NCBI RefSeq assembly: GCF_000426465.1
Contig: NZ_AUFK01000013.1
Span: 124,001 to 188,000, forward strand
Direction: 5' to 3'
DNA: 64,000 nt
Source of the DNA: Epilithonimonas caeni DSM 17710
GTDB lineage: Bacteria > Bacteroidota > Bacteroidia > Flavobacteriales > Weeksellaceae
The position numbers and the translations under genes were made by a program. The notes below the pieces were generated by a model. It was not told the origin of the DNA and did not search any database. It was given only the letters and a program-made list of their open reading frames with translations. This document shows positions 8,903-17,906 of the stretch, piece by piece (the first letter of the stretch is position 1; every line of letters begins with the position of its first letter).

Positions 8903-10114
8903 TCATCCAACATTAATATGTTGAGCTATCAACCAAGCTTCGCTCCAACACGCCTGAAAATTAAAACCACCAGTAAGAGCATCTATATCAAGAACTTCGC
9001 CAGCAATATAAAAATCAGGAAGAATTTTTGAGGACATATTTTTAAAATTAATTTCTTTAAGATCTACACCCCCTGCAGTCACAAACTCATCTTTGAAGGT
9101 TGATTTTCCAGTAACCGCAAATCTTTTTTGACAAATATACTCAAAGATCTGATCCATTTCCCTTTTTGAAAGATTTGCCATTTGTTTTTCAGGATCTATT
9201 TTATTAACCTCAAGGACCTTGTTCCAAAAACGGTTTGTTATGTCAAATATTTTGGCCTGACCAACAGATTTTTTAGGATTTTCATTCTTAAAGTTTTTCA
9301 GTAATTCTTCTGCTTCTGAAATCGGTTTTGAAATAAAGTTGACCTCGATATCAATTTTATATTTCATTTTGGCCAGAGTTCTTGCCTCCCAAGCCGAAAG
9401 TTTCAGAACAGCAGGCCCGGAAAGCCCCCAATGCGTTATCAAAAGAGGCCCGGACTCTTCCGTTTTAAGACTCGGGATTGTGATTTCAGCATTTGCGAAA
9501 CTTGTACCGGGAAGATCCTTTAGGAGATCGTCTTTGATATTAAATGTAAAAAGAGATGGAACGGGCTCTATGATCTTATGCCCAAGACTCCCAATGATCT
9601 TTAAAGATTTTGGAGAACTCCCCGTTGTATAAACAACAATATCAGCTGTGTAACTTTCTGATTTTGTTTTAATAAAATAAAGACCATCCTCTTTGATGAT
9701 CTCAGAAACAGAAACCTGATTCCTGATCTCAAAACCTTTATTTCTTACCTCATTGATCAAAACATTGATAATGCTTTGAGAAGAATCCGTCGTTGGAAAA
9801 ATCCTGTTATCTTTTTCAATTTTCAAAGGAACATTCCTGGACTCGAACCAATCCATGGTATCACCAGGCTGAAATTTGGTGAACACACTCAGCAGCTCTC
9901 GGTTTCCTCTGGGATAAAAATTCACCAACTCCCTAGGATCAAAGCAAGCATGGGTCACATTGCAACGTCCACCTCCGGAGATCTTAACTTTTTGTAAAAC
10001 ATCCGAATTTTGTTCGAGAATTGTGACATAGAATTTATTCTCGTCAAGATTGGCGGCCGTGAAAAAGCCAGCCGCTCCTCCTCCAATAATGATTACTCTT
10101 TTCTTTTTTGACAT
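8903..10114 (-). CDS. HI0933-type NAD(P)/FAD-dependent oxidoreductase
   Basis: 403 residues. An N-terminal FAD-binding Rossmann motif IIGGGAAGFFTAANL is followed by KVKISGGGRCNVTHA near residue 45, a hallmark of the HI0933/BaiN-like flavoprotein family. The C-terminal region contains VTAGGVDLKEI and IAGEVLDIDALTGGFNFQACWSEA, which closes the FAD site. The family reduces unsaturated bonds in some members, but most, including this one, have no assigned substrate. Length and motifs are complete. Confidence 0.9.
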   Translation of the reverse strand: MSKKKRVIIIGGGAAGFFTAANLDENKFYVTILEQNSDVLQKVKISGGGRCNVTHACFDPRELVNFYPRGNRELLSVFTKFQPGDTMDWFESRNVPLKIEKDNRIFPTTDSSQSIINVLINEVRNKGFEIRNQVSVSEIIKEDGLYFIKTKSESYTADIVVYTTGSSPKSLKIIGSLGHKIIEPVPSLFTFNIKDDLLKDLPGTSFANAEITIPSLKTEESGPLLITHWGLSGPAVLKLSAWEARTLAKMKYKIDIEVNFISKPISEAEELLKNFKNENPKKSVGQAKIFDITNRFWNKVLEVNKIDPEKQMANLSKREMDQIFEYICQKRFAVTGKSTFKDEFVTAGGVDLKEINFKNMSSKILPDFYIAGEVLDIDALTGGFNFQACWSEAWLIAQHINVG

Positions 10115-10225
10115 TAATTGTAATTTCTACAAAAACATTGTGTCGTTTTGTATTCGATGCACAAAATTACATTTTTAATATCCACCTCAAATGGTTATTT
10201 TTGAACAATATTAAAATCGAAAAGA

Positions 10226-10729
10226 ATGTCTGTTTATTATCATAAATTCGAAGTAAGGTGGAGCGATATAGACGCCAACCGTCATCTTGGAAACTCGACT
10301 TACGTTGACTATTGTTCCCAAACGCGAATGGCTTTCCTCAACAAAAATAAAATCGGTCTGACACAGCTTAACCGGTGGGGCGTTGGTCCTGTAATGTTGC
10401 ATGAGAGATATTCTTTCTTCAAAGAAATCTATGCCGATCAGACGGTTTTCGTGGGATTAGAAGTTGCAGCGATGTCAGAGGACGGGATGATCTATCAATT
10501 CGTCCACAAGTTTTATCTGCCGGATGGAACACATTGTGCAACGGCCGAAGCGACCGGTGTCTGGATCGATATGATGTTGAGAAAAACAACTACTCCGCCG
10601 GAAGACATTATCTTGGTTATGAATGAATTCAAATCTGAAAATGTGCAGACGATCTCCAGAGAATTCTTAAAGACATTGCCCTTCCGGCCAGAAAACGTGG
10701 ATATTTCACTTTTCGAAAACCTTAAATAA
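10226..10729 (+). CDS. Acyl-CoA thioesterase (4HBT family)
   Basis: 167 residues with a hot-dog fold. The catalytic segment RWSDIDANRHLGNSTYVDY contains the Asp and the His/Asn pattern of YbgC/FadM-type 4-hydroxybenzoyl-CoA thioesterases. It should hydrolyse acyl-CoA thioesters in the cytoplasm; chain length is unknown. It starts at ATG 10226 and is 8 bases from thiL, so the two form an operon. It is divergent from the HI0933-type gene. Confidence 0.88.
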   Translation: MSVYYHKFEVRWSDIDANRHLGNSTYVDYCSQTRMAFLNKNKIGLTQLNRWGVGPVMLHERYSFFKEIYADQTVFVGLEVAAMSEDGMIYQFVHKFYLPDGTHCATAEATGVWIDMMLRKTTTPPEDIILVMNEFKSENVQTISREFLKTLPFRPENVDISLFENLK

Positions 10730-10737
10730 TTTAAATT

Positions 10738-11793
10738 ATGCTCGAAGATAAATCACAAGAACTAACACCGATTTCCAAGCTTGGGGAATTTGGATTGATA
10801 AAACATTTGACGGAAAATTTTCCAATTGTTCAGAACTCTACAAAACTTTCAATCGGTGATGATGCTGCCATTATCGACTCTGAGAATCAAAAAGTTGTGG
10901 TTTCAACGGATATGCTGGCAGAAGGTGTCCATTTCAATTTGGGTTATGTTCCTTTAAAACATTTGGGTTACAAAGCGGTTGTTGTCAACCTCAGCGATAT
11001 TGCTGCGATGAATGCTGTTCCGACTCAGATTTTAGTCTCCGTTGCTGTTTCCAATCGTTTTCCTGTGGAGGCTTTGGAAGAGATCTATGCGGGAATTGCA
11101 TTGGCCTGCAACAGATACAAAGTAGACTTAATCGGCGGAGACACAACAAGCTCCAACGCCGGATTAGTGATAAGCGTGACAGCAATAGGACTTGAAAATG
11201 AAGAAAAGATTGTTAAAAGAAGTGGTGCAAAGCCAAATGATCTCTTAGTTGTGACCGGAGACCTTGGCGGTGCATATTTAGGCCTTCAGATTTTGGAAAG
11301 AGAGCATTCTGTCTATTTGGCAAATCCGAATATGCAGCCTGAAATGGAAGGTTATGATTATATTCTCGAAAGACAATTAAAGCCTGAGGCAAGAACAGAC
11401 ATCAAGAAAAAATTAGAAGAACTGGGTGTTCTGCCAACTTCTATGATCGATATTTCTGATGGATTAGCTTCGGAAGTTTTACATCTTTCCGATCAATCGA
11501 AAGTCAGTTTCAATGTCTATGAAGAGAAATTGCCGATGGACGAGACCATGATCCATGCATCCGATGAATTGAACCTTAACCCTGCTATGGCAGCACTTAA
11601 CGGAGGCGAAGATTATGAGTTGTTGTTCACAATCTCTCCTGAGGACTTCGACAAGATCAGGAATCATCCGGACTTTACAATTATTGGCCATGCAACAGAA
11701 GAAGGGCAAGGTAATTTCCTTGTCGCAAGAGGTTCCAATCAATTGATACCGTTAACTGCGCAGGGCTGGGATGCTTTCCTTAATAAAGAATAA
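10738..11793 (+). CDS. thiL: Thiamine-monophosphate kinase
   Basis: 351 residues, PurM-like fold. Diagnostic parts are LSIGDDAAIID near residue 40, VVSTDMLAEGVHF, NLSDIAAMNAVP near 86, LIGGDTTSS near 128 and IDISDGLASEV near 237. It phosphorylates thiamine monophosphate to thiamine diphosphate, the last step of cofactor synthesis. No other thi gene or TPP riboswitch is present here. It is translated in tandem with the thioesterase gene. Confidence 0.95.
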   Translation: MLEDKSQELTPISKLGEFGLIKHLTENFPIVQNSTKLSIGDDAAIIDSENQKVVVSTDMLAEGVHFNLGYVPLKHLGYKAVVVNLSDIAAMNAVPTQILVSVAVSNRFPVEALEEIYAGIALACNRYKVDLIGGDTTSSNAGLVISVTAIGLENEEKIVKRSGAKPNDLLVVTGDLGGAYLGLQILEREHSVYLANPNMQPEMEGYDYILERQLKPEARTDIKKKLEELGVLPTSMIDISDGLASEVLHLSDQSKVSFNVYEEKLPMDETMIHASDELNLNPAMAALNGGEDYELLFTISPEDFDKIRNHPDFTIIGHATEEGQGNFLVARGSNQLIPLTAQGWDAFLNKE

Positions 11794-11840
11794 CTTTTGG
11801 AATAAAACTTGTAAAACACAATCATATTAAAAAAAAGACG

Positions 11841-12647
11841 ATGAAAATTTTAAAAATTTCTTCTTATGCTTTGGTGGTATTGGGTCTCACTGCTTGTGTT
11901 ACCAATCCGATCACAGGCAGATCTTCTATCCAAATCGCAAATAATTCTGAGATAGCAACAGCTGCCGCATCAGAATACAAAACTACATTATCTTCTTCTA
12001 AAGTCATTACCGGAACAGCAGATGCCAATAGAGTGAAAAATGTGGGTGCGAGGATTAAAAATGCGGCCTATACCTATTATAAAAGTATCGGTAGAGAAGC
12101 CGATCTTGCAAATTACAATTGGGAATTCAACCTTATCCAGGACTCTCAGCTGAATGCCTGGTGCATGCCTGGGGGGAAGGTGGCTTTCTATACAGGAATC
12201 ATGCCTGTTTGTAAAGACGATAACGGTGTCGCTGTAGTGATGGGACATGAGGTTTCCCACGCCTTAGCAGGACACGGAAACGAAAGAATCTCTCAGGCTA
12301 TGATCGCACAATATGGCGGAAGTATCCTTAGTGGATCGATGTCGAACAGCCAATGGGCCGGTGTTTTTGAAAAAGTTTATCCTGTAGGGGCGCAGGTCGG
12401 ACTTTTGGCCTATGGGAGAAAACAAGAGTCTGAGGCGGATAAAATGGGATTGATATTGATGTCGATCGCAGGATATGACCCTAGAACTTCAACCACTTTC
12501 TGGCAAAGAATGCAAGCCTCATCATCAGGCAGCAAAACTCCGGAATTCTTATCTACCCACCCAAATCCGGAGAACAGAATCGCCGACCTGAATGCAGAAA
12601 TGCCAAAAGCTCTCGAATATTATAAGAAAGCAGGTGGAAAGCTATAA
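11841..12647 (+). CDS. M48-family zinc metallopeptidase, lipoprotein
   Basis: 268 residues. The signal peptide ends at lipobox LTAC (Cys near residue 19), so the protease is membrane-anchored on the periplasmic side. The zinc site is MGHEVSHALAGHG (HEXXH) near residue 134, with the third ligand in QESEADKMGL near 197. The domain resembles the LoiP/YcaL branch of M48, which degrades misfolded outer-membrane proteins, though substrates here are unknown. A small two-helix protein follows 34 bases downstream. Confidence 0.92.
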   Translation: MKILKISSYALVVLGLTACVTNPITGRSSIQIANNSEIATAAASEYKTTLSSSKVITGTADANRVKNVGARIKNAAYTYYKSIGREADLANYNWEFNLIQDSQLNAWCMPGGKVAFYTGIMPVCKDDNGVAVVMGHEVSHALAGHGNERISQAMIAQYGGSILSGSMSNSQWAGVFEKVYPVGAQVGLLAYGRKQESEADKMGLILMSIAGYDPRTSTTFWQRMQASSSGSKTPEFLSTHPNPENRIADLNAEMPKALEYYKKAGGKL

Positions 12648-12681
12648 ATTTTTGCTTAATTTTAACTAACAAAATTTTGAA

Positions 12682-12957
12682 ATGATGAAAAGTTTAGTTG
12701 TAATTGGGCTGATACTATTAGGGCTTGGAGCGTTGCTTTTTTATCTGAATGATATGGCCATTGACCTGAGAGTAGTGTACGGCGCTCTTTCCGGAATTGG
12801 AATTGGATTGATTATCGGCGGACTGGTGGGATACGTCAGCAAAGGTGCTTCCGTAAAAGAAGCAAAGATCAGACAAGAGTTGAAACAACTTCAAAAAGAA
12901 AAAGCCGAGCTGGAAAAACAACAGCTGGACAATAGTCTAAATAATGGGAATGTATAA
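12682..12957 (+). CDS. Two-helix membrane protein with C-terminal coiled coil
   Basis: 91 residues. Two transmembrane segments (LVVIGLILLGLGALLFYL and YGALSGIGIGLIIGGLVGYV) precede a charged helix AKIRQELKQLQKEKAELEKQQ likely to be a cytoplasmic coiled coil. Start is ATGATG at 12682 or 12685. It follows the M48 gene on the same strand, so it might be co-expressed. Its stop codon abuts the stop of the convergent AraC gene with no spacer. Function unknown. Confidence 0.7.
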   Translation: MMKSLVVIGLILLGLGALLFYLNDMAIDLRVVYGALSGIGIGLIIGGLVGYVSKGASVKEAKIRQELKQLQKEKAELEKQQLDNSLNNGNV

Positions 12958-13803
12958 TTAAAGACTTCTGATGAACTGACCAGGTGTTGTCTTCGTATAT
13001 TTCTTAAATATCTTATTAAAATAAGTAATATTATTAAAACCTGTAGCATAGCAGCTTTCTGCTATGCTTTTTTCTTGAGACAATAGTATGCAGGCTTTGT
13101 CGATTCTATATCTGTTGACAAACTCAACAAAGGTTAGCGATGTTGCCTTTTTGAAAAAATTGCAAAAAGCAGGTTTAGTGAGGTTTGCAAGTTCCGCTGC
13201 CTGCTGTATATCCACTTCATTTTGATATCCATTTTCCACATAGGTAAAAACAGCTTCCAATCTTGTTCTGTTTCTTGAAACAATGGTATATGGCATTATT
13301 TCGGTATTCATCAGTTCAAAATCTTCTGTTTTTGACAGCTCAAAGAGAAGGTCAAGAAGCAAAAGATATCTCGCATAACCTTCCGCCTGGGTAATCGACT
13401 CCAGTTTAGGAATGATCTTCTCTTTGACATCAGAAGAAAAGAGAACGCCATATCTTGACATTTCCAGGAGCTTTTTTACCATGCTGCTGTCAGGTTCACC
13501 TTCCGGCAATGATAAGATCTCTTCCCGGAACTGAATCACAATCTCTTCGTGGGGATCGGTCGCATTAAGGCCTAATCCGGAGTGGGGAATATTGGAACCG
13601 ATCAATGCTAAAGCACCATCTTCGAAATGGCTTTTATGGTAACCAACATGTCTTGTTCCTTTGCCTTTCAATACACAAACAATCTCAATTTCAGGATGGT
13701 AGTGGTATTGCCAGTTGAGTTCTGAGATCGGAATATCTTTGATGTGCAATACCCGGAAAGAGCTGTTTTCGTCCGGCGAAATATGTTCAAGAATGACTTT
13801 CAT
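12958..13803 (-). CDS. AraC-family transcriptional regulator
   Basis: 281 residues. The N-terminal half is a cupin sensor (WQYHYHPEIEIVCVLKGKG..., ALIGSNIPHSGLG) and the C-terminal ~100 residues are a double helix-turn-helix: ELANLTKPAFCNFFKKATSLTFVEFVNRYR, then SIAESCYATGFNNITYFNKIFKK and the closing TTPGQF. Proteins of this architecture usually respond to sugars or similar small molecules. No neighbouring sugar gene reveals the ligand. It is monocistronic. Confidence 0.9.
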   Translation of the reverse strand: MKVILEHISPDENSSFRVLHIKDIPISELNWQYHYHPEIEIVCVLKGKGTRHVGYHKSHFEDGALALIGSNIPHSGLGLNATDPHEEIVIQFREEILSLPEGEPDSSMVKKLLEMSRYGVLFSSDVKEKIIPKLESITQAEGYARYLLLLDLLFELSKTEDFELMNTEIMPYTIVSRNRTRLEAVFTYVENGYQNEVDIQQAAELANLTKPAFCNFFKKATSLTFVEFVNRYRIDKACILLSQEKSIAESCYATGFNNITYFNKIFKKYTKTTPGQFIRSL

Positions 13804-13967
13804 TCCAGTTAATATTAATTTTAAACAAAAATAAGCAAAACATATTAATATTGTTCTGTTTTTTATTTATTATGTTAAAAGAAAATTGAAGTATAGCTTA
13901 TACATTTGTACAACAAAATCAATCTCTCACAAGAATTGACTTTGTAAATTTTTAAGGTCTATATATG

Positions 13968-14000
13968 AAGAAGGCTGGAAATTAACTTTCCAGCCTTCTT
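13968..14000 (-). terminator. Intrinsic terminator
   Basis: 14-bp perfect stem AAGAAGGCTGGAAA with its complement around a five-base loop, just past the stop of the outer-membrane barrel gene (14022). The T-rich side is better on the plus strand, so it may act in both directions. Confidence 0.7.
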
Positions 14001-14021
14001 ATTTTATGGGTATAAGGGAAA

Positions 14022-14645
14022 TTAATTAAAATTATAACCAATACCTAATATGAACATGCTTGGACGATTGTCATATCTGATTTCGGTATTATCTCCAGCC
14101 ACAGTACTGATGAATTTTCTGGAATCTTTAGAAAAAGCACCTTCAAATCTTGCATTAACTACAAATTTAGATAAAGTAGCCTGCGCTCCAAACTGATAAC
14201 CTACAGTAAATTCTTTGGTTGCATTTTCCTTAAAATTTTGGAAGGTATTATCTGTTGTAAGATTATAGGATGCAACAGGTCCTACAAACGCAGCGAGTTT
14301 TCCCAATAGGAAATTATGTCCAACCATTACTGGAACATCAATTCTGTTGCTTTTGGCTTCGATGTTTACAGAAGTTCCGTTAACATTAGCAGTTGCCTCA
14401 TTTTTAATGGAAGTGTAATAAATTTCCGGCATTACAAACCAGCCGCCAACCGGTGACCCGATTTTAAAAGCAAGACCTGCATTGAAACCGGTGTTTTCCT
14501 TCTCGCCGTTTACAGTTCCTTTAAAGTTATCCCAGCTGGCAGAAGATGTATTGAAAAGCGCATTGGCTCTCAGTCCTACTGTTACTTGCGAATAAGCCAT
14601 CATTCCTAAAAATACGGCTAGTGTACTAATTAGTTTTTTACTCAT
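14022..14645 (-). CDS. Outer-membrane beta-barrel protein (PorT-like)
   Basis: About 207 residues from ATG 14645; a longer reading from 14702 would overlap the ABC gene and has no signal peptide. The signal peptide is MSKKLISTLAVFLGMMAYSQ. The mature part is a chain of amphipathic strands (VTVGLRANALF, GFNAGLAFKIG, WFVMPEIYYTS, RIDVPVMVGHNFLLG, FVVNARFEG) ending in FILGIGYNFN, the usual C-terminal barrel signature with terminal aromatic. It resembles an outer-membrane beta-barrel domain of the PorT type. It follows the Mla-type ATPase by only 7 bases, so it is likely in that operon. Confidence 0.82.
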   Translation of the reverse strand: MSKKLISTLAVFLGMMAYSQVTVGLRANALFNTSSASWDNFKGTVNGEKENTGFNAGLAFKIGSPVGGWFVMPEIYYTSIKNEATANVNGTSVNIEAKSNRIDVPVMVGHNFLLGKLAAFVGPVASYNLTTDNTFQNFKENATKEFTVGYQFGAQATLSKFVVNARFEGAFSKDSRKFISTVAGDNTEIRYDNRPSMFILGIGYNFN

Positions 14646-14652
14646 TTTATTT

Positions 14653-15480
14653 TTATTTTTGAATTTTTGAATCTTCGATCTCATTGTCCTCAGGTTTATC
14701 ATTAATTAAACTTGTCTGATTATTTTCCAGCATAAAATCGCGTAACTGCTTAAACAGTTCTGAAGAATAAACGAAATCTATCAGGTGTTTATTCTTTGCG
14801 GTTGCCAGTATATCCTTGTTACCTTCCCATTCTTTGATCCCTAACCTCAGATAAAGGATCTTTTCTCCAATCGTCATCACAGAGTTCATATCATGTGTAT
14901 TGATGATCGTGGTCGTATTATATTCTTTGGTGATCTCCAAAAGAAGATCATCTATTACGTTTGAAGTGTATGGATCTAATCCTGAATTGGGCTCATCACA
15001 AAAGAGATATTTTGGATTATTCACAATTGCTCTTGCAATAGCAACCCTTTTCTGCATCCCTCCGGATATCTCGGAAGGATATTTCTTATTGGCATTCTGG
15101 AGGTTCACTCTACCGATCACTTCCAGGACTTTTCTTTTTTTCTCGCGAAAACTAAGATTAGTGAACATATCCAAGGGAAAACTGATATTCTCTTCCACGG
15201 TCATAGAATCGAAAAGTGCACTTCCCTGGAAAACCGTACCAATCTCAGAGCGAAGGGTTTGCTTCTCTTCCCGGGACATTTTCATGATATCCCGTCCATC
15301 AAACAAAATACTGCCGCTGGAGGGTTCGTACACATTCAGAAGGGATTTTAGGAAAACGGTTTTCCCAGATCCACTCTGCCCAATGATGAGATTGACCTTC
15401 CCGGTATCAAATGTTGTGGTAATCCCTTTCAGAACCTCAACCTCTTCAAAGCTTTTCCTTAATTCTTTTACTTCTATCAT
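14653..15480 (-). CDS. Mla-type ABC transporter ATP-binding protein
   Basis: About 275 residues from ATG 15480, which overlaps the stop of the permease gene by one base (TAATG), a translational-coupling arrangement. Walker A is GQSGSGKT near residue 36, the signature SGGMQKRVAIARA near 140 and Walker B YLFCDEPNSGLDP near 164. SGGMQKRV is characteristic of MlaF-type ATPases in lipid transport. It would energise phospholipid movement between inner and outer membrane together with the permease. The MlaD/MCE subunit is not encoded in the window next to it. Confidence 0.9.
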   Translation of the reverse strand: MIEVKELRKSFEEVEVLKGITTTFDTGKVNLIIGQSGSGKTVFLKSLLNVYEPSSGSILFDGRDIMKMSREEKQTLRSEIGTVFQGSALFDSMTVEENISFPLDMFTNLSFREKKRKVLEVIGRVNLQNANKKYPSEISGGMQKRVAIARAIVNNPKYLFCDEPNSGLDPYTSNVIDDLLLEITKEYNTTTIINTHDMNSVMTIGEKILYLRLGIKEWEGNKDILATAKNKHLIDFVYSSELFKQLRDFMLENNQTSLINDKPEDNEIEDSKIQK

Positions 15481-16232
15481 TAGCTTAGGAACATCTGGGT
15501 TAGTAATAAATTCATGATGATTACTGCAATCATCGTCCACACTACGGCTTGTGTACTTGCACGGCCTACTTCCAATGAACCTCCTTTCACATTATAGCCA
15601 AAATAGGCAGGAATTGTCGCGATCAGAAATGCAAAAGCAGCTGTCTTCAGGAAAGCATACCAAATAAAATAAGAAGGCATGTACATTTGTATTCCCGTGA
15701 TGTAATCTGCCTTTGTCCAGTTTCCTGTAGCAACGCCCGCAATATAGCCACCATAAATGCCTACAACGATGCTAATGGCAATCAATATTGGATTGAAAAC
15801 CACACTTGCCACGATCTTCGGTAATATCAAAAAGTTAGGGGAATTGACCCCCATGATATCCAGTGCATCTATTTGCTCTGTAACACGCATTGTTCCAATA
15901 CTGGATGCGATATAGGAACCGACCTTCCCTGCAAGGATCACCGAAATAATTGTCGGGGAAAATTCTAAGATCAGAACAACCTTGGTGGCATAACCCACAA
16001 AACTATTCGGAATCGGAAACGAGGATGCATCGAAGTTATTGAACATCTGGATCGCAACAACCGCCCCTACAAAGAAAGAGGTAAACAATACCAATCCGAA
16101 AGAGTTAACTCCCAGGTCATAAAATTCCCTTACGAGAAGTTTCATATAGACGCTTCTTTTCTGTGGTTTGCTTATAGCCTTTCCCAACAGCAAGAAATAT
16201 TCTCCAATAGATTCAAATAATCTTTTTAACAT
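15480..16232 (-). CDS. MlaE-type ABC permease
   Basis: 250 residues with about five hydrophobic segments and the MlaE features: GLVLFTSFFVGAVVAIQMFN near residue 43, the coupling element TMRVTEQIDALDIMGVNSPNFLILPK near 115 and further helices to the C-terminus. It forms the membrane part of a phospholipid/sterol-type (MCE-linked) ABC transporter with the overlapping ATPase gene. The missing MCE protein may lie elsewhere on the chromosome. Confidence 0.92.
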   Translation of the reverse strand: MLKRLFESIGEYFLLLGKAISKPQKRSVYMKLLVREFYDLGVNSFGLVLFTSFFVGAVVAIQMFNNFDASSFPIPNSFVGYATKVVLILEFSPTIISVILAGKVGSYIASSIGTMRVTEQIDALDIMGVNSPNFLILPKIVASVVFNPILIAISIVVGIYGGYIAGVATGNWTKADYITGIQMYMPSYFIWYAFLKTAAFAFLIATIPAYFGYNVKGGSLEVGRASTQAVVWTMIAVIIMNLLLTQMFLS

Positions 16233-16325
16233 AAAGCTAAATTAGTTTTTTTTATCATAGCCTTCTATTTTCTAACAGCATTTAGGTAAAAATAATTGGA
16301 AAACCATAAGCTTATCAGACAAAAA

Positions 16326-16958
16326 TTAGGGTATATTAAGGTATTTGTGTGTTTGTATAGAAGACCTCCATTTTGGATTTTCCAATATAAAGTCTGTGAT
16401 CTTCGGATACATCACATCGCGTTTGCTCCACTCACTTTGAAGATAAAGCTCGCAGTTGTCATTGACTTTATCACCTTGTTCCTGAGCAAATTTAAAATCA
16501 TTGTTATTGAATATGATCATTTTAAGTTCACTCGCTTTGGAATAGATCTCCTCCAAAGGAAGACCTGTTTTTTTGGGAGAAAGCGTGATCCAGTCCAGAT
16601 GGCCGCTCATGGGATAAGCCCCGGAAGTCTCAATATGGATCGTACAACCCAATTCTTTCAGTTTTGAAGTTAAGATTTCGAGATTCCACATCAGAGGTTC
16701 TCCACCAGTAAGAACAATTGTCTTACAATATTTTGCAGCCGTTTCTGCAATTTCAACAGTGTTCATCAAGGGATGGAGTTTTGGGTCCCAACTTTCTTTT
16801 ACGTCGCACCAATGGCAGCCCACATCACATCCGCCCAGACGAATAAAATAAGCTGCTTTTCCGGCGTGGTATCCCTCGCCTTGAATAGTGTAAAAATGCT
16901 CCATTACGGGGAGCATTTTACCTTCATTTAATAAAATATTTTCTTCTTCCTTAGTCAT
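16326..16958 (-). CDS. queE: 7-carboxy-7-deazaguanine synthase (QueE-like radical SAM)
   Basis: About 210 residues from ATG 16958, whose start overlaps the folD stop by eight bases (ATGACTAA). QueE signs: YTIQGEGYHAGKAAYFIRLGGC near the N-terminus, radical SAM cysteines in GGCDVGCHWCD, and LTGGEPLMW after it. It makes the 7-deazaguanine core for queuosine (preQ0 route) from carboxytetrahydropterin. The other que genes are not in the window. Operon with folD appears to be translationally coupled and might reflect pterin/one-carbon linkage, an inference. Confidence 0.92.
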   Translation of the reverse strand: MTKEEENILLNEGKMLPVMEHFYTIQGEGYHAGKAAYFIRLGGCDVGCHWCDVKESWDPKLHPLMNTVEIAETAAKYCKTIVLTGGEPLMWNLEILTSKLKELGCTIHIETSGAYPMSGHLDWITLSPKKTGLPLEEIYSKASELKMIIFNNNDFKFAQEQGDKVNDNCELYLQSEWSKRDVMYPKITDFILENPKWRSSIQTHKYLNIP

Positions 16959-17835
16959 TATAAACAGAAGTTTTATAGGCAATGATGGTATTTTTCATCA
17001 GCATTGCCCGCGTCATTGGCCCAACTCCTCCCGGAACCGGCGTGATCCAACTCGCTTTTTCTGCGCAGCTTTCAAAATCCACATCGCCCGCAAGATGATA
17101 TCCTTTTTCAGAATCATCATCTACTCTTGTGATTCCTACATCTACAATAACCGCTCCATCTTTGATCATTTCCTTTTTCAGAAAATTCGGATCTCCCAGA
17201 GCTGTTATTACGATGTCGGCCTGTTTTGTATATTCTTCTATATGTTGTGTATAAGAGTGTGTCAAAGTCACCGTAGAGTTCCCAGGGAAATCTTTTCTTC
17301 CCATCAGGATGCTCATTGGTTTTCCAACAATTCTGCTTCTTCCGATGATCACACAATTCTTACCTTTTGTCTCGATATTATATCGCTCCAATAATGTCAA
17401 TATCCCAAATGGCGTGGCAGGTAAAAATGTATCCATTTCCAGGGCCATTTTCCCAAAATTCTCAGGATGGAAACCATCCACATCTTTTCTAGGGTCGATC
17501 GCCATAATGATTTTCTCCTGATCGATCTGCTTTGGCAGAGGCAATTGGACAATGAAGCCATCCACAGCTTTTGATTTATTAAGCTCATCGATCTTCTCCA
17601 ATAATTCCGATTCTGAAACAGTGCTTGGAAATTTGATCAACGAAGAACTGAACCCAACTTCCTCACAATCTTTCACTTTGCTGTTTACATAAGCTTTGCT
17701 TGCACCATTATTTCCAACCAAAATCGCGACCAGATGTGGTGCTCTTCTATTGTTGGCCAGAATTTTTTGAACCTCTTCTTTAATTTCAGCTTTTACCTCT
17801 TTTGAGACCTTGAGTCCGTCTAGAATTTGTGCCAT
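16951..17835 (-). CDS. folD: Bifunctional methylenetetrahydrofolate dehydrogenase/cyclohydrolase
   Basis: 294 residues, complete FolD. Substrate-site motifs are AYVNSKVKDCEEVGF near residue 50 (catalytic Lys) and VDGFIVQLPLPKQID near 94; the NADP site is IIGRSRIVGKPMSILM near 163; the C-terminal signature is TPVPGGVGPMT near 270. It interconverts methylene-, methenyl- and formyl-tetrahydrofolate in the cytoplasm. The final codons overlap the start of queE. Confidence 0.97.
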   Translation of the reverse strand: MAQILDGLKVSKEVKAEIKEEVQKILANNRRAPHLVAILVGNNGASKAYVNSKVKDCEEVGFSSSLIKFPSTVSESELLEKIDELNKSKAVDGFIVQLPLPKQIDQEKIIMAIDPRKDVDGFHPENFGKMALEMDTFLPATPFGILTLLERYNIETKGKNCVIIGRSRIVGKPMSILMGRKDFPGNSTVTLTHSYTQHIEEYTKQADIVITALGDPNFLKKEMIKDGAVIVDVGITRVDDDSEKGYHLAGDVDFESCAEKASWITPVPGGVGPMTRAMLMKNTIIAYKTSVYND

Positions 17836-17906
17836 TTTTTCTTTCTTTTTACTTTTAGATTTATTTGAAAAATACCGTATTCCTTTCCCAACACGATATT
17901 TATATT

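Noticed and set aside
16296-16667. Plus-strand frame across the queE gene
   Set aside because: Antisense to a well-defined radical SAM gene with no supporting features of its own.
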